Shown here in pieces: positions 52,218 to 60,582 of a DNA stretch of 64,000 nt. The position numbers and the translations under genes were made by a program. Every line of letters starts with the position of its first letter. The stretch's first letter is position 1. This DNA comes from Pseudomonadota bacterium (lineage in GTDB: Bacteria > Pseudomonadota > Alphaproteobacteria > Rhizobiales > Xanthobacteraceae), in assembly GCA_023404675.1 (NCBI GenBank), contig JAEYAW010000036.1, positions 115,180-179,179 of the forward strand, read 5' to 3'. The notes beneath the pieces were generated by a model. It searched no databases, was not told the origin of the DNA, and saw only the letters and a list, made by a program, of their open reading frames with translations.

Positions 52218-52649
52218 TCAATTGTGCACGATGCTCCACTTGGTGATCACGGCCTCGCTCATCACACCGGCCTCCTGGGCGCAGGCGACCGCGCCGATCC
52301 TCACCTTCACGTCCTTGCCGATCAGCCCCTTGAGCTGGCTGGCCTGAGCCTCGTTGTCGGTGACGAGCTGGAAGGTTTCCGGCCCGGTTTCGAGATTGCA
52401 CAGTCCGCCCGGCCCGGGCAGGCGGCGCGGCTCGCTGACGACCTGAAAGGCCGGCACGCGCTTGCCGGTCTTGCTGCGAACCTTCATGGCGTTGAGCTGC
52501 CCCGATAGCACGTCGCCGATGCGGATCGCCTTGCCGGGCTTCGGCTCGGGCGTATCGCTCGACGTGGTTTGCGCCGACACAGGCAGCGCCGACGTGATGA
52601 TCGCCACCGCGGTCAATACCGCGCAGATACGGAAACCGTCCGTCATCAT
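52218..52649 (-). CDS. Hypothetical exported protein
   Basis: The 143-residue protein has a Sec signal peptide (core ICAVLTAVAIITSALPV, cleavage after SAQ). The mature region contains ALPVSAQTTSSDTPEPKPGK, then a conserved-looking soluble part with Cys residues in GLCNLETGP and GAVACAQEAG that could form a disulfide in the periplasm. No domain is recognised. It lies 23 bases after recR on the same strand and may be in that operon. Confidence 0.7.
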   Translation of the reverse strand: MMTDGFRICAVLTAVAIITSALPVSAQTTSSDTPEPKPGKAIRIGDVLSGQLNAMKVRSKTGKRVPAFQVVSEPRRLPGPGGLCNLETGPETFQLVTDNEAQASQLKGLIGKDVKVRIGAVACAQEAGVMSEAVITKWSIVHN

Positions 52650-52672
52650 TCTTCCGTGTCCCCCTGAGATCG

Positions 52673-53278
52673 CTAGAAGAGAGTCCGCTGCCGCATGGCT
52701 GCAGACAGCGTGCCTTCGTCGAGATAGTCGAGTTCGCCGCCCACCGGCACGCCATGGGCAAGGCGCGTCACGCGTACATTCGCCTCCTGAAGCATGTCGG
52801 TGATGTAATGCGCTGTGGTCTGGCCATCGACCGTCGCGTTCAGCGCGAGGATAACCTCGCTGACCTGCGGCTCGTGCGCGCGTTTGGTCAGCGCGTCGAT
52901 GGTGAGATCCTGCGGGCCGATGCCGTCGAGCGGCGACAGCGTCGCGCCGAGCACGTGATAGAGCCCGTTAACGGCCTTCGCGCGTTCCAGCGCCCACAGG
53001 TCGGAAACGTCCGCGACCACCACGATGATCGACGGATCGCGGCGCGGATCGGTGCAGACGGTGCAGGGATCGTGGGTGTCGATATTGCCGCAGATCGAGC
53101 AGACCTGCACCTTGTCGAGCGCGACCTGCAATGCGCCGGCGAGCGGCGCCATGAGGGCCTCGCGCTTCTTGATGAGATGCAGCGCGGCGCGGCGTGCCGA
53201 CCGGGGCCCGAGCCCCGGCAGGCGCGCCAGCAACTGAATGAGGCGCTCGATCTCTGGTCCGGCAACGCCTGAGGCCAT
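52673..53278 (-). CDS. recR: Recombination protein RecR
   Basis: The 201-residue protein acts with RecF/RecO in gap repair. It has a helix-hairpin-helix near residues 10-35 (LLARLPGLGPRSARRAALHL), a zinc finger with four Cys (CSICGNIDTHDPCTVC at ~57-72), a Toprim domain (IIVVVADVSDLWALER, ~80-95) and the C-terminal THGVP-like end with ARLAHGVPVGGELDYLDEGT. Its ATG overlaps the ybaB stop by one base. Confidence 0.97.
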   Translation of the reverse strand: MASGVAGPEIERLIQLLARLPGLGPRSARRAALHLIKKREALMAPLAGALQVALDKVQVCSICGNIDTHDPCTVCTDPRRDPSIIVVVADVSDLWALERAKAVNGLYHVLGATLSPLDGIGPQDLTIDALTKRAHEPQVSEVILALNATVDGQTTAHYITDMLQEANVRVTRLAHGVPVGGELDYLDEGTLSAAMRQRTLF

Positions 53279-53598
53279 CAGCCGAGGCCCATCCCCGGCG
53301 GCAGGCTCAGCCCGCCCGTGATCGACTGCATCTTCTCCTGCACGGCCTGCTCGGCCTTGCGGCGGGCGTCGTTGCAGGCGGTGACGATGAGATCTTCGAG
53401 AATCTCGCGCTCGTCGTCCTTGATCAGCGAGGGGTCGATCTTGATGCCGCGCACTTCCATCTTCGCGGTCATGCGCACGCTGACAAGGCCGCCGCCGGAC
53501 AGGCCCTCGACCTCGGTCTGTTCGAGTTCGTCCTGCAGCGCCTTCATCTTGGATTGAAGCTGCGCCGCCTGTTTCATCATGCCGAGGAAATCAACCAT
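53278..53598 (-). CDS. ybaB: YbaB/EbfC nucleoid-associated protein
   Basis: The 106-residue DNA-binding protein has helical ends around a small beta sheet. It shows MMKQAAQLQSKMKALQDELE, then GLVSVRMTAKMEVRGIKIDP and a Gly/Pro-rich tail. It sits between dnaX and recR as in most bacteria. It starts 38 bases after the dnaX stop. Confidence 0.95.
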   Translation of the reverse strand: MVDFLGMMKQAAQLQSKMKALQDELEQTEVEGLSGGGLVSVRMTAKMEVRGIKIDPSLIKDDEREILEDLIVTACNDARRKAEQAVQEKMQSITGGLSLPPGMGLG

Positions 53599-53636
53599 GT
53601 CCCTGTCCTGTCGCGAATCTGATCCGGAAATTGTGG

Positions 53637-55457
53637 TCAGAGGTCATCGTCTTCGTCCACCGGGATGAGGAAGTCCGGCGTGCCCGCCTCATCGTCGTCC
53701 ATGGCGGCCGGCGTGGTCGTCGCGCCGACATTGCGTACGGCCTCGATGGTCGCGCCGGGCCAGCGCGAAAACACGGCCTGCACGCGCGGATCAGCCTGCA
53801 CGTTCGATTCGAGTTCGCTCTGCCGGGCCCGCGCCTGATCGCGCAGCGTCGGCTGGCCTGCGTCCCGCGACATCACCACCGCCCAGCGGCGGCCGGTCCA
53901 TTGTTCAAGCTTGCGCGCGAGATCGTTCGGCAGCGTGCGCGCGGCGGATGGTTCCAGCGCGATCTCGATCTGGCCGTCGTCGATGCGCACGAAGCGCACG
54001 TCGTTCTCGAGCGCTGTTTTCAGAAGGATGTCGCGTTTCTCGGCCGCCAGCGCCACGACCTCCGCGAAACTTGCCAGCCGCAGCTGCGGCGCGTCGGCGG
54101 GAGCGGCCGAGGCGCGGGGCGCGCTCTGCATCGCCGGCGCGGCTTCCGATCCGCCGCGACCGTATCCCGCGCGAGGCGCAGACGCCTGACTGATGGCCGC
54201 AGGGCCGTTCGACGACGAGGCGGTGCTGGATGCGGCGGCCGATGCGGAAGACGCGCCGCCGCTTTCGCCGAGCATGCGGATCGCTTCGTCCGGCGTCGGC
54301 AGGTCGGCGACATAGGCAATGCGCACCAGCACCATTTCGGCGGCGGCCTGCGGGCGGGTGGCGTCACGCACCTCCGCAATACCCTTCAGCAGCATCTGCC
54401 ACATGCGCGACAGCACCCGCATGGAGAGCTTGGTCGCGAAATCGCGGCCACGCGTGCGCTCGGCCTCCCCCAGCGACAGATTGTCGGCGGTCGCGGGCAC
54501 AACCTTGATGCGGGTGACGAGGTTGACGAACTCGGCGAGATCCGAGAGCACGACCACCGGATCGGCGCCGGTATCGTACTGGTCGCGGAATTCGCGGAAG
54601 GCGGAGGCGATGTCGCCCTTCGCCAGATATTCGAACAGGTCGATGACGCGGGTGCGGTCGGCAAGGCCGAGCATCTGCCGCACCTCGTCGGCGCGAATCG
54701 TGCCGGCGGCGTGGGCGATGGCCTGATCCAGCAGCGACAGCGAATCGCGGACGGAGCCTTCGGCGGCACGCGCGACGATGCCGAGCGCCTCGGGTTCGGC
54801 GGCGATGCCTTCCTTGGTCGCGATATTGCCGAGATGCGTCATCAGCACGTCGGTGTCGACGCGGCGCAGATCGAAGCGCTGGCAGCGCGACAGCACTGTG
54901 ATCGGGACTTTGCGTATTTCGGTGGTGGCGAACACGAACTTGGCGTGCTCGGGCGGTTCTTCCAGCGTCTTCAGGAAGGCGTTGAAGGCCTTCTCCGACA
55001 GCATGTGAACCTCGTCGATGATGTAGACCTTGTAGCGCGCGCTGGACGGCGCGTAGCGCACGCCGTCGGTGATCTGGCGCACGTCGTCGATGCCGGTGTG
55101 CGAGGCGGCGTCCATCTCCAGCACGTCGATGTGCCGGCTTTCCATGATAGCCTGACAGTGCACGCCATAGGATGGCATGTGGATGGTCGGGCCGGTCGCC
55201 GAGCCATCCGCCAGTTCGTAGTTCAGCGCGCGCGCGAGGATGCGCGCGGTGGTGGTCTTGCCGACGCCGCGCACGCCGGTGAGGATCCACGCCTGCGGAA
55301 TGCGTCTGGTCTCGAACGCGTTGGAGATGGTGCGGACCATCGCCTCCTGGCCGATCAGGTCGTCGAAATTGGTCGGCCGGTATTTGCGCGCAAGCACGCG
55401 GTACGCCGCCGAAGAGGCGGGCGCGGAAACCGCGGTCTGGTCCAGAGCATCGGTCAT
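53637..55457 (-). CDS. dnaX: DNA polymerase III gamma/tau subunit
   Basis: The 606-residue clamp-loader subunit has Walker A GVRGVGKTTTARI (~43-55), Walker B DEVHMLS (~130), the sensor/SRC motif LSRCQRFDLRR (~170-180) and a variable Ala-rich linker (~375-450), followed by the polymerase-binding tau region. The zinc-finger cysteines usually found between Walker A and B are missing: only one Cys is seen (GVHCQAIMES). This is also common in related genera. I chose ATG 55457; the frame is open further upstream over the SRP RNA gene. No A-rich frameshift site was noticed. Confidence 0.95.
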   Translation of the reverse strand: MTDALDQTAVSAPASSAAYRVLARKYRPTNFDDLIGQEAMVRTISNAFETRRIPQAWILTGVRGVGKTTTARILARALNYELADGSATGPTIHMPSYGVHCQAIMESRHIDVLEMDAASHTGIDDVRQITDGVRYAPSSARYKVYIIDEVHMLSEKAFNAFLKTLEEPPEHAKFVFATTEIRKVPITVLSRCQRFDLRRVDTDVLMTHLGNIATKEGIAAEPEALGIVARAAEGSVRDSLSLLDQAIAHAAGTIRADEVRQMLGLADRTRVIDLFEYLAKGDIASAFREFRDQYDTGADPVVVLSDLAEFVNLVTRIKVVPATADNLSLGEAERTRGRDFATKLSMRVLSRMWQMLLKGIAEVRDATRPQAAAEMVLVRIAYVADLPTPDEAIRMLGESGGASSASAAASSTASSSNGPAAISQASAPRAGYGRGGSEAAPAMQSAPRASAAPADAPQLRLASFAEVVALAAEKRDILLKTALENDVRFVRIDDGQIEIALEPSAARTLPNDLARKLEQWTGRRWAVVMSRDAGQPTLRDQARARQSELESNVQADPRVQAVFSRWPGATIEAVRNVGATTTPAAMDDDEAGTPDFLIPVDEDDDL

Positions 55458-55639
55458 GGAGCGATCCGCAATGATGAGACCCTCTTGCGCATGATGAAAA
55501 CCGAAAACCGGCTCCCGCTTTTCGGTGTTCCGAACGTCATGCGGAGTATCCCGCTTGCGGACGGCTGGCGGTTCGCGGCGAGGCACACGGTGAACCGGGT
55601 GGTGCCGGACGGGCTTGCCAATCCTGCGGCGAAACGGGT

Positions 55640-55736
55640 GGGAGACTGACGAGCGACCCGATCCGGACCTCGTTAGGGCTGCTTCCTTCCGGACCTGACC
55701 CGGTTGGCGAGTGGCTCGTCCACCGCCAATCTCCCG
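55640..55736 (-). ncRNA. ffs: Signal recognition particle RNA, bacterial small type
   Basis: The minus-strand transcript of about 97 nt begins GGGAGATTGGCGG and ends CGTCAGTCTCCC, so the ends pair. The conserved apical loop reads GGTCAGGTCCGGAAGGAAGC, followed by AGCCCTAACGA, the SRP54/Ffh-binding domain. It lies upstream of dnaX on the same strand, the usual location in Rhizobiales. Confidence 0.95.
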
Positions 55737-55882
55737 GTCCCTATTTGGAGCCATCGGGGCCGGAAAGCAAGCGGCGCGACGCCACGGGCCGGCGTTCCGC
55801 AAAAAGCCGTGGCGGCGGCCCGCGAAGTTGGGCAGAACGATCCCGCTTCGGCTTGAGAGTGCGTCATATCCGGGATTTATGC

Positions 55883-56299
55883 ATGGCTTCCGACTGGTCG
55901 CTGCATCCGCAGCTCGAAAAGGACACGGTGGATATCGGCGACCTGCCGCTGTCTCGGGTGCTCCTCATCAAGGACGCCAACTATCCGTGGGTGCTGCTGG
56001 TGCCGCGCCGGCCGGAGATCGTCGAGATCATCGACCTCGACGAGGTGGAACAGGCCCAGCTGATGACCGAGGTCACACGCATCGCACGGGCGGTGAAGGA
56101 TCTCACCAAATGCGACAAGCTGAATATAGCCGCGCTCGGCAACGCCGTGCCGCAGCTTCACGTGCACATCATCGCCCGGCGCAAGACGGATGCGGCCTGG
56201 CCGCGCCCGGTCTGGGGAGTGGCGCCGCCGCTGGTGCACGACGCCGAGGAGGTGCAAATCTTCATCACTGCCCTGCGGAAAAAGGTCTGGCTCGCCTAG
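55883..56299 (+). CDS. HIT-family hydrolase
   Basis: The 138-residue member of the histidine-triad superfamily hydrolyses or transfers nucleotides. The triad region reads NAVPQLHVHIIARRKTD; the first His of the usual HxHxH is Gln, as in several alphaproteobacterial relatives, leaving the essential middle and last histidines. The family opening SWSL/DWSLHPQLEKDT and VPRRPEIVEI are present. ATG 55883 is used; 46 extra codons upstream overlap the SRP RNA flank. The substrate is unknown. Confidence 0.87.
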   Translation: MASDWSLHPQLEKDTVDIGDLPLSRVLLIKDANYPWVLLVPRRPEIVEIIDLDEVEQAQLMTEVTRIARAVKDLTKCDKLNIAALGNAVPQLHVHIIARRKTDAAWPRPVWGVAPPLVHDAEEVQIFITALRKKVWLA

Positions 56300-56410
56300 C
56301 TGCCGTGCCGTTTGCGCGGGCAAAAACCAGTTGGACGGCGCGGGAGCGGGACGCATACTCCCCCGAAATTGCCGCCATGCCCGTGGTGGCCCAATGAATT
56401 CGAGTTTCCG

Positions 56411-57349
56411 ATGTCCCCCCCAAACATGTTCCCCCTTGGCCAGCCCGGCTTCGTCTCGCATCCGATCGACCGCGCCGCGCATCTGCGTCTCGACGACGAC
56501 AAGCTGTTCGCGCTGGAGGAACGCGGCGACACGCGCGCCTTCGTCGTGCATCGCGATTCCATCATCCTGAAGCAGGAGCCGGAGGGGATGCGCGCCGCGC
56601 TGACGATTCGCGAGGCGCGGGAGTTCGGCGCCAATCCCGGAACGGTGTTTCTCGGTCTACGCGATGGCAAGCCGCTGTTCGGCATGGGCATCGCTGCCAG
56701 TGCAGTCGAGGAATTGCTGACGCGATCGGATGCCGTCGTCGGTAGTCTGCGCACGGTGATCGCCGAGGGCAGGATTCCGGTCGAGGACCTGTCCGCGATT
56801 GCGATCGCGAAGTCACTGGTGAACTGGCATCAACGCCATGGCTTCTGCGCCAATTGTGGCGTGCGCACGTCGATGACGCAGGGCGGCTGGCGGCGGGATT
56901 GCCCGTCCTGCCGGGCCGAGCATTTCCCGCGCACCGACCCCGTTGTCATCATGCTGGTCGAGGATGGCGACCGCTGCCTGCTCGGCCGTCAGGCGCAGTT
57001 TCCGAAAGGGATGTGGTCGTGTCTCGCCGGGTTTGTCGAGGCGTCGGAGACCATGGAGTGCGCCGTGCAGCGGGAGGTGCTGGAGGAAGCCGGCGTCCAA
57101 TGTGCGGACGTGCGCTATTACATGACGCAGCCGTGGCCCTATCCTTCCTCGATGATGATCGGTTGCACGGCGAGGGCCGTGACCACCGCGATCACGATCG
57201 ATCATACCGAAATCGAGGATGCACGCTGGTTTGCGCGCGCCGAGGTCGAGCTCATGTTCAGGCGCGAGCATCCGGAGGGCTTCACGGGGCCGCATCCGGT
57301 GGCCATCGCGCATCATCTGGTCGCGGACTGGCTCAAGCGAACGGCCTGA
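56411..57349 (+). CDS. nudC: NAD(H) pyrophosphatase / RNA decapping enzyme NudC
   Basis: The 312-residue Nudix hydrolase cleaves NADH and may remove NAD caps from RNA. It has a zinc ribbon (CANCGV ... CPSC, ~148-166), a full Nudix box GFVEASETMECAVQREVLEE then AGV (~206-228), and the NADH signature QPWPYPSS (~242). ATG 56411 fits family length. It is followed by a sugar-kinase gene after 93 bases. Confidence 0.95.
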   Translation: MSPPNMFPLGQPGFVSHPIDRAAHLRLDDDKLFALEERGDTRAFVVHRDSIILKQEPEGMRAALTIREAREFGANPGTVFLGLRDGKPLFGMGIAASAVEELLTRSDAVVGSLRTVIAEGRIPVEDLSAIAIAKSLVNWHQRHGFCANCGVRTSMTQGGWRRDCPSCRAEHFPRTDPVVIMLVEDGDRCLLGRQAQFPKGMWSCLAGFVEASETMECAVQREVLEEAGVQCADVRYYMTQPWPYPSSMMIGCTARAVTTAITIDHTEIEDARWFARAEVELMFRREHPEGFTGPHPVAIAHHLVADWLKRTA

Positions 57350-57442
57350 TTCCTCTGGGCCCGGGAACCTGTTCGGGGGTTGCCTATTGATCCGTGCCGT
57401 CGCAGCCTGCGGCGGGCTCGGATCAAACGGGGGAATCGGCCG

Positions 57443-58384
57443 ATGAGCGACAGCGCTGCCGCCAAGGCTCCGCACATTCTCTGCATCGGCATTCCGGTGC
57501 GCGATCTCGTCTTCAAGGTGAAGGCGCTGCCGCCGCGCGGAGACAAGGCGCAGGCGAGCCATTTCGAGGAAATCTGCGGCGGCAACGCGCTGAATGCGGC
57601 CATCGCGATCTCGCGCCTCGACGGGCGGGTCTCGATGTGCGGCCCGATGGGACACGAGAGCGAGAGAGGTGCTGAATTTCTGTTCGAGCAACTCGCGCGC
57701 GAGGGGATCGCGACGGATCGGCTTGTTCACATGCCCGACATCATCACGCCGATCTCGAATGTGATGATCGACGACAGCGGCGAGCGCACCATTGTCACCT
57801 TTCGCGATCCGCGCCTGTGGGATGTGAAGCTTCCCGATGCTGACGATCTTCTGGATGGCGTCGATGCGATTCTCACCGAGAGCCGGTGCGCCGGCTTTGT
57901 TACCGGCGTGTGCGCCGAGGCCAAGGCGCGCGGCATTCCGGTGGTGATCGATGCCGACCTCACCATGTCGCTGCGCGAGGGGCTGCTCAGCGTGTCCTCG
58001 CATATCATTTTTTCCCGCGAGGCGCTGCATGCGACCGCGAACGTGACCGACGACGCGCAGGCGCTGCGCAGGATTGCCGCCGTCACATCCGCTTTCGTCG
58101 CCGTGACCGCCGGTCCTGCCGGCATGATCTGGCTCGACGAACATGGTGCACCCCAGCACATGCCAGCCTTTCCGGTGCATACCGTCGATACGCTGGGGGC
58201 GGGCGATGTCTTTCACGGGGCGTTCACGCTGGCCATGGCCGAGGGGCAGGGGATTCGGGACGCGATGCGATTCGCCTCGGCCGCCGCCGCCCTGAAGTGC
58301 ACGCGTTTCGGCGGGGCCTTTGCGGCTCCCGACCGGGCCGAGGTCGCGGCATTGCTCGCGCGGGGGAGTACCGTGGCTGGTTAG
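57443..58384 (+). CDS. PfkB-family carbohydrate kinase
   Basis: The 313-residue ribokinase-fold kinase has ICGGNALNAAIAISRLDG (~42-59), the first PfkB signature, and DTLGAGDVFHGAFTLAMAEG (~251-270), the second signature with the catalytic Asp. ATG 57443 has GGGGGAA upstream. The sugar phosphorylated is not predictable. The following gene is the Lrp regulator, separated by its own operator region. Confidence 0.9.
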   Translation: MSDSAAAKAPHILCIGIPVRDLVFKVKALPPRGDKAQASHFEEICGGNALNAAIAISRLDGRVSMCGPMGHESERGAEFLFEQLAREGIATDRLVHMPDIITPISNVMIDDSGERTIVTFRDPRLWDVKLPDADDLLDGVDAILTESRCAGFVTGVCAEAKARGIPVVIDADLTMSLREGLLSVSSHIIFSREALHATANVTDDAQALRRIAAVTSAFVAVTAGPAGMIWLDEHGAPQHMPAFPVHTVDTLGAGDVFHGAFTLAMAEGQGIRDAMRFASAAAALKCTRFGGAFAAPDRAEVAALLARGSTVAG

Positions 58385-58417
58385 AGCCGCCCGCATCCGA
58401 GCCACGCCTGCTTGCGC

Positions 58418-58473
58418 TAGAATATTTTTCCATATATTGATTTTTTGTATCTGTACCGTGGAAAAATATTCTT
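58418..58473. promoter_or_regulatory. Symmetrical Lrp operator pair
   Basis: TAGAATATTTTTCCA (58418-58432) and, inverted, TGGAAAAATATTCTT (58459-58473) share a perfect 14-bp arm and are 26 bases apart. The left copy fits the Lrp consensus YAGHAWATTWTDCTR at 14 of 15 places. The right copy ends five bases before the start codon of the Lrp gene, which points to autoregulation by occlusion. Confidence 0.75.
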
Positions 58474-58477
58474 CGCC

Positions 58478-58978
58478 ATGACCGACATCTCCCAGACTCT
58501 CGAATCCCGCCGTCTCGATGCGATCGATCGCAAAATTCTGACGGTGCTTCAGCAGGATGCTTCCCTCTCGGTCGCCGAGATCGGCGATCGCGTCGGCCTG
58601 TCGTCCACGCCATGCTGGAAGCGCATCCAGCGGCTGGAGGCCGACGGAATCATCCTCAGGCGGGTCGCGCTGGTCGATCAGAACAAGATCGGACTGGGAT
58701 TGACCGTTTTCGTCTCGGTCGAGAGCGGCGATCATTCGGAGGCGTGGCTGAGAAAGTTCGCCGATGCCGTCAGCGCAATGCCGGAAGTCATGGAATTTTA
58801 CCGCATGGCCGGCGACGTCGACTACATGCTGCGCGTCGTCGTGGCCGACATGCAGTGCTATGATACCTTCTACAAAAAGCTCATCAGCTCGGTGCCGCTG
58901 AAGAACGTGACGTCGCGGTTCGCCATGGAGAAGATCAAGTCTGTCACGGCGCTTCCGGTCCCGCCGATGCCCGCCTGA
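58478..58978 (+). CDS. Lrp/AsnC-family transcriptional regulator
   Basis: The 166-residue protein has an N-terminal winged helix (LDAIDRKILTVLQQDASLSV at ~13-32 and VGLSSTPCWKRIQRLEADGI at ~39-58) and a C-terminal RAM ligand-binding domain with VYxxAGDVDYMLRVV-like FYRMAGDVDYMLRVVVADMQ (~108-127). Ligands are usually amino acids. ATG 58478 is preceded by the operator pair rather than a strong ribosome site. The gene may also regulate the membrane-protein gene that follows 189 bases later. Confidence 0.93.
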   Translation: MTDISQTLESRRLDAIDRKILTVLQQDASLSVAEIGDRVGLSSTPCWKRIQRLEADGIILRRVALVDQNKIGLGLTVFVSVESGDHSEAWLRKFADAVSAMPEVMEFYRMAGDVDYMLRVVVADMQCYDTFYKKLISSVPLKNVTSRFAMEKIKSVTALPVPPMPA

Positions 58979-59167
58979 TTCGCCCAGTTCGGGGAAAGTG
59001 TTTCTTGAATCAGTCTCCTCTGGAGGTGGATTTGTTTCCATAGAACGCTTTGGGAGGCGAATATCCTAATCAATCTGATTTTCAGATGGAATATATGACA
59101 TAACTGTATTTGTTTGATGGGTCGTTTCCCCGGATCATGACGCTTTCACGATCCTTCAGGGGCGACG

Positions 59168-60208
59168 ATGACAACCACGACCGAGGCAGCGGCGGGAACC
59201 GGAACTACCGTTAAAAAAGGGCCGTTGGGCCTGTTGTCCGGCATCGCGCTCACGGCAGCACTGGCTGGCACTGCGTTCGGCCTCCGCCAACTGCCCGGCG
59301 TTGGCTTTCTCAGCCCGATGATTCTGGCGATTCTGCTCGGGCTCGTGCTTCATAACATTGTCGGCACGCCGGTCATTGCAAAGGCGGGCGTGCAGTTTTC
59401 GATGCGCCGGCTCCTGCGTCTGGCGATCATTCTGCTCGGTCTCCAGCTGACATCGGCGCAGCTCGTCGCGATCGGCGCGGGCGGATTGGCAGTGATCGTT
59501 CTGTCGCTGGCCGCGACTTTCATGTTCACCGTCTGGCTCGGGCGCGCGATGGGTGTCGATCGCGGGCTTGCCGAACTGATCGCGGCGGGAACGTCGATCT
59601 GCGGCGCGTCGGCGGTGATCGCGACCAACACCGTGACGCGGGCCAGCGACGAGGACGCGGCTTACGCGCTTGCCTGTGTCACGCTGTTCGGTTCGCTGGC
59701 GATGTTTCTCTATCCGCTGATGCCCGTGCTGCTCGATCTCGGCCCCAGGGCTTACGGTTTGTGGGCGGGCGCTTCCATCCACGAGATCGCGCAGGTCGTG
59801 GCCGCAGCCTTTCAGGGCGGACGTGAGGCCGGCGAGGTCGGTACTGTTTCAAAGCTGGCGCGCGTGATCGCGCTGGGGCCGCTGGTGATGTTGCTGGCGG
59901 TTCTGGCCCGCCGTCGCGCCATACGCGAGGGGGGAGATGGACCTCACGCTCACCCGCCGCTGCCGTGGTTCGTGCTCGGCTTCATCGCGCTGGTTTGCGT
60001 CAACAGCGTGATCTCGATCCCGGAACATGCGCGGGCGATGCTGATGACGCTGACCTCGTTCCTGATGTCGATGGCGCTTGCGGCCATGGGCCTTGAAGCC
60101 GACATCCGGAAGCTGCGCGCCAAGGGCCTGCGGCCGCTCGCGCTCGGGGCCGCCGCCACGCTTTTCATCGCAACGCTGAGTCTGGTTTGCGTCAAGATGC
60201 TCGGATAG
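59168..60208 (+). CDS. YeiH/UPF0324-family membrane protein
   Basis: The 346-residue protein has about ten hydrophobic helices, with the family landmarks LGLVLHNIVGTPVIAKAGVQ (~57-76), LGLQLTSAQL, AAGTSICGASAVIATNTV (~138-155) and WAGASIHEIAQVVAAAFQGG (~199-218). The family is often called putative sulfate exporter, but its function is unsettled. The gene begins MTTTTEAAAGTGTTVKKG at ATG 59168. Being next to an Lrp regulator, it may export an amino-acid-related solute; this is a guess from context. Confidence 0.88.
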   Translation: MTTTTEAAAGTGTTVKKGPLGLLSGIALTAALAGTAFGLRQLPGVGFLSPMILAILLGLVLHNIVGTPVIAKAGVQFSMRRLLRLAIILLGLQLTSAQLVAIGAGGLAVIVLSLAATFMFTVWLGRAMGVDRGLAELIAAGTSICGASAVIATNTVTRASDEDAAYALACVTLFGSLAMFLYPLMPVLLDLGPRAYGLWAGASIHEIAQVVAAAFQGGREAGEVGTVSKLARVIALGPLVMLLAVLARRRAIREGGDGPHAHPPLPWFVLGFIALVCVNSVISIPEHARAMLMTLTSFLMSMALAAMGLEADIRKLRAKGLRPLALGAAATLFIATLSLVCVKMLG

Positions 60209-60257
60209 CCGGCGCGCGTTCGCGGATCGGCAGGACCAGCGCTTCAAGGGCTCGATT

Positions 60258-60377
60258 TCAATCGCCCATGCGGTTGATCGGGCGCTGCCGTTTCGTCGCG
60301 GCGGAAAGCAGCGCCAGGCCCATCACGGTCGCGCCGAAAATATCGACGATCCACATTGCCGTGGTCATGCCGTCCAT
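60258..60377 (-). CDS. 39-residue membrane protein
   Basis: A minus-strand gene of 40 codons begins MDGMTTAMWIVDIFGATVMG and continues LALLSAATKRQRPINRMGD. It has one hydrophobic helix and a basic tail. A GAGGGAG sequence lies about ten bases before ATG 60377; an in-frame ATG at 60368 is an alternative. It converges with the YeiH-type gene, 49 bases away. The function is unknown. Codon use is similar to neighbouring genes, which supports it. Confidence 0.55.
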   Translation of the reverse strand: MDGMTTAMWIVDIFGATVMGLALLSAATKRQRPINRMGD

Positions 60378-60486
60378 GGCTTCGATCTCCCTCTCGTTGC
60401 CCCGGACAGCGGGGCAAATCCGGCCATTCACACTCCCTCAACTTTTATCGAAATTGCTAAGCGAATCTTAACGGCACAGGGCAAGC

Positions 60487-60518
60487 CCACGTAAAGGTTG
60501 ATGAACCTTTAATCGTGG
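60487..60518. promoter_or_regulatory. Hairpin downstream of M23 peptidase gene
   Basis: CCACG-TA-AAGGTT-GATG-AACCTT-TAAT-CGTGG can fold into an interrupted stem. It follows the peptidase stop by 65 bases on the minus strand and lacks a T-run, so it may stabilise the 3' end rather than terminate. The rest of 60378-60582 shows nothing clear. Confidence 0.35.
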
Positions 60519-60582
60519 AATACGTGCGCTGTCGCGCGCACATCGCGGGTTCAGGGAAGCGAAAGAACGGTCGGGAGCGTGG

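Noticed and set aside
53631..55649. 672-codon open frame antisense to dnaX
   Set aside because: Low-complexity Arg/His/Gly composition and no recognisable motif; dnaX is certain.
56813..59041. 742-codon minus-strand open frame
   Set aside because: Spans the antisense of nudC, the kinase and lrp, all recognisable. Arg-rich shadow.
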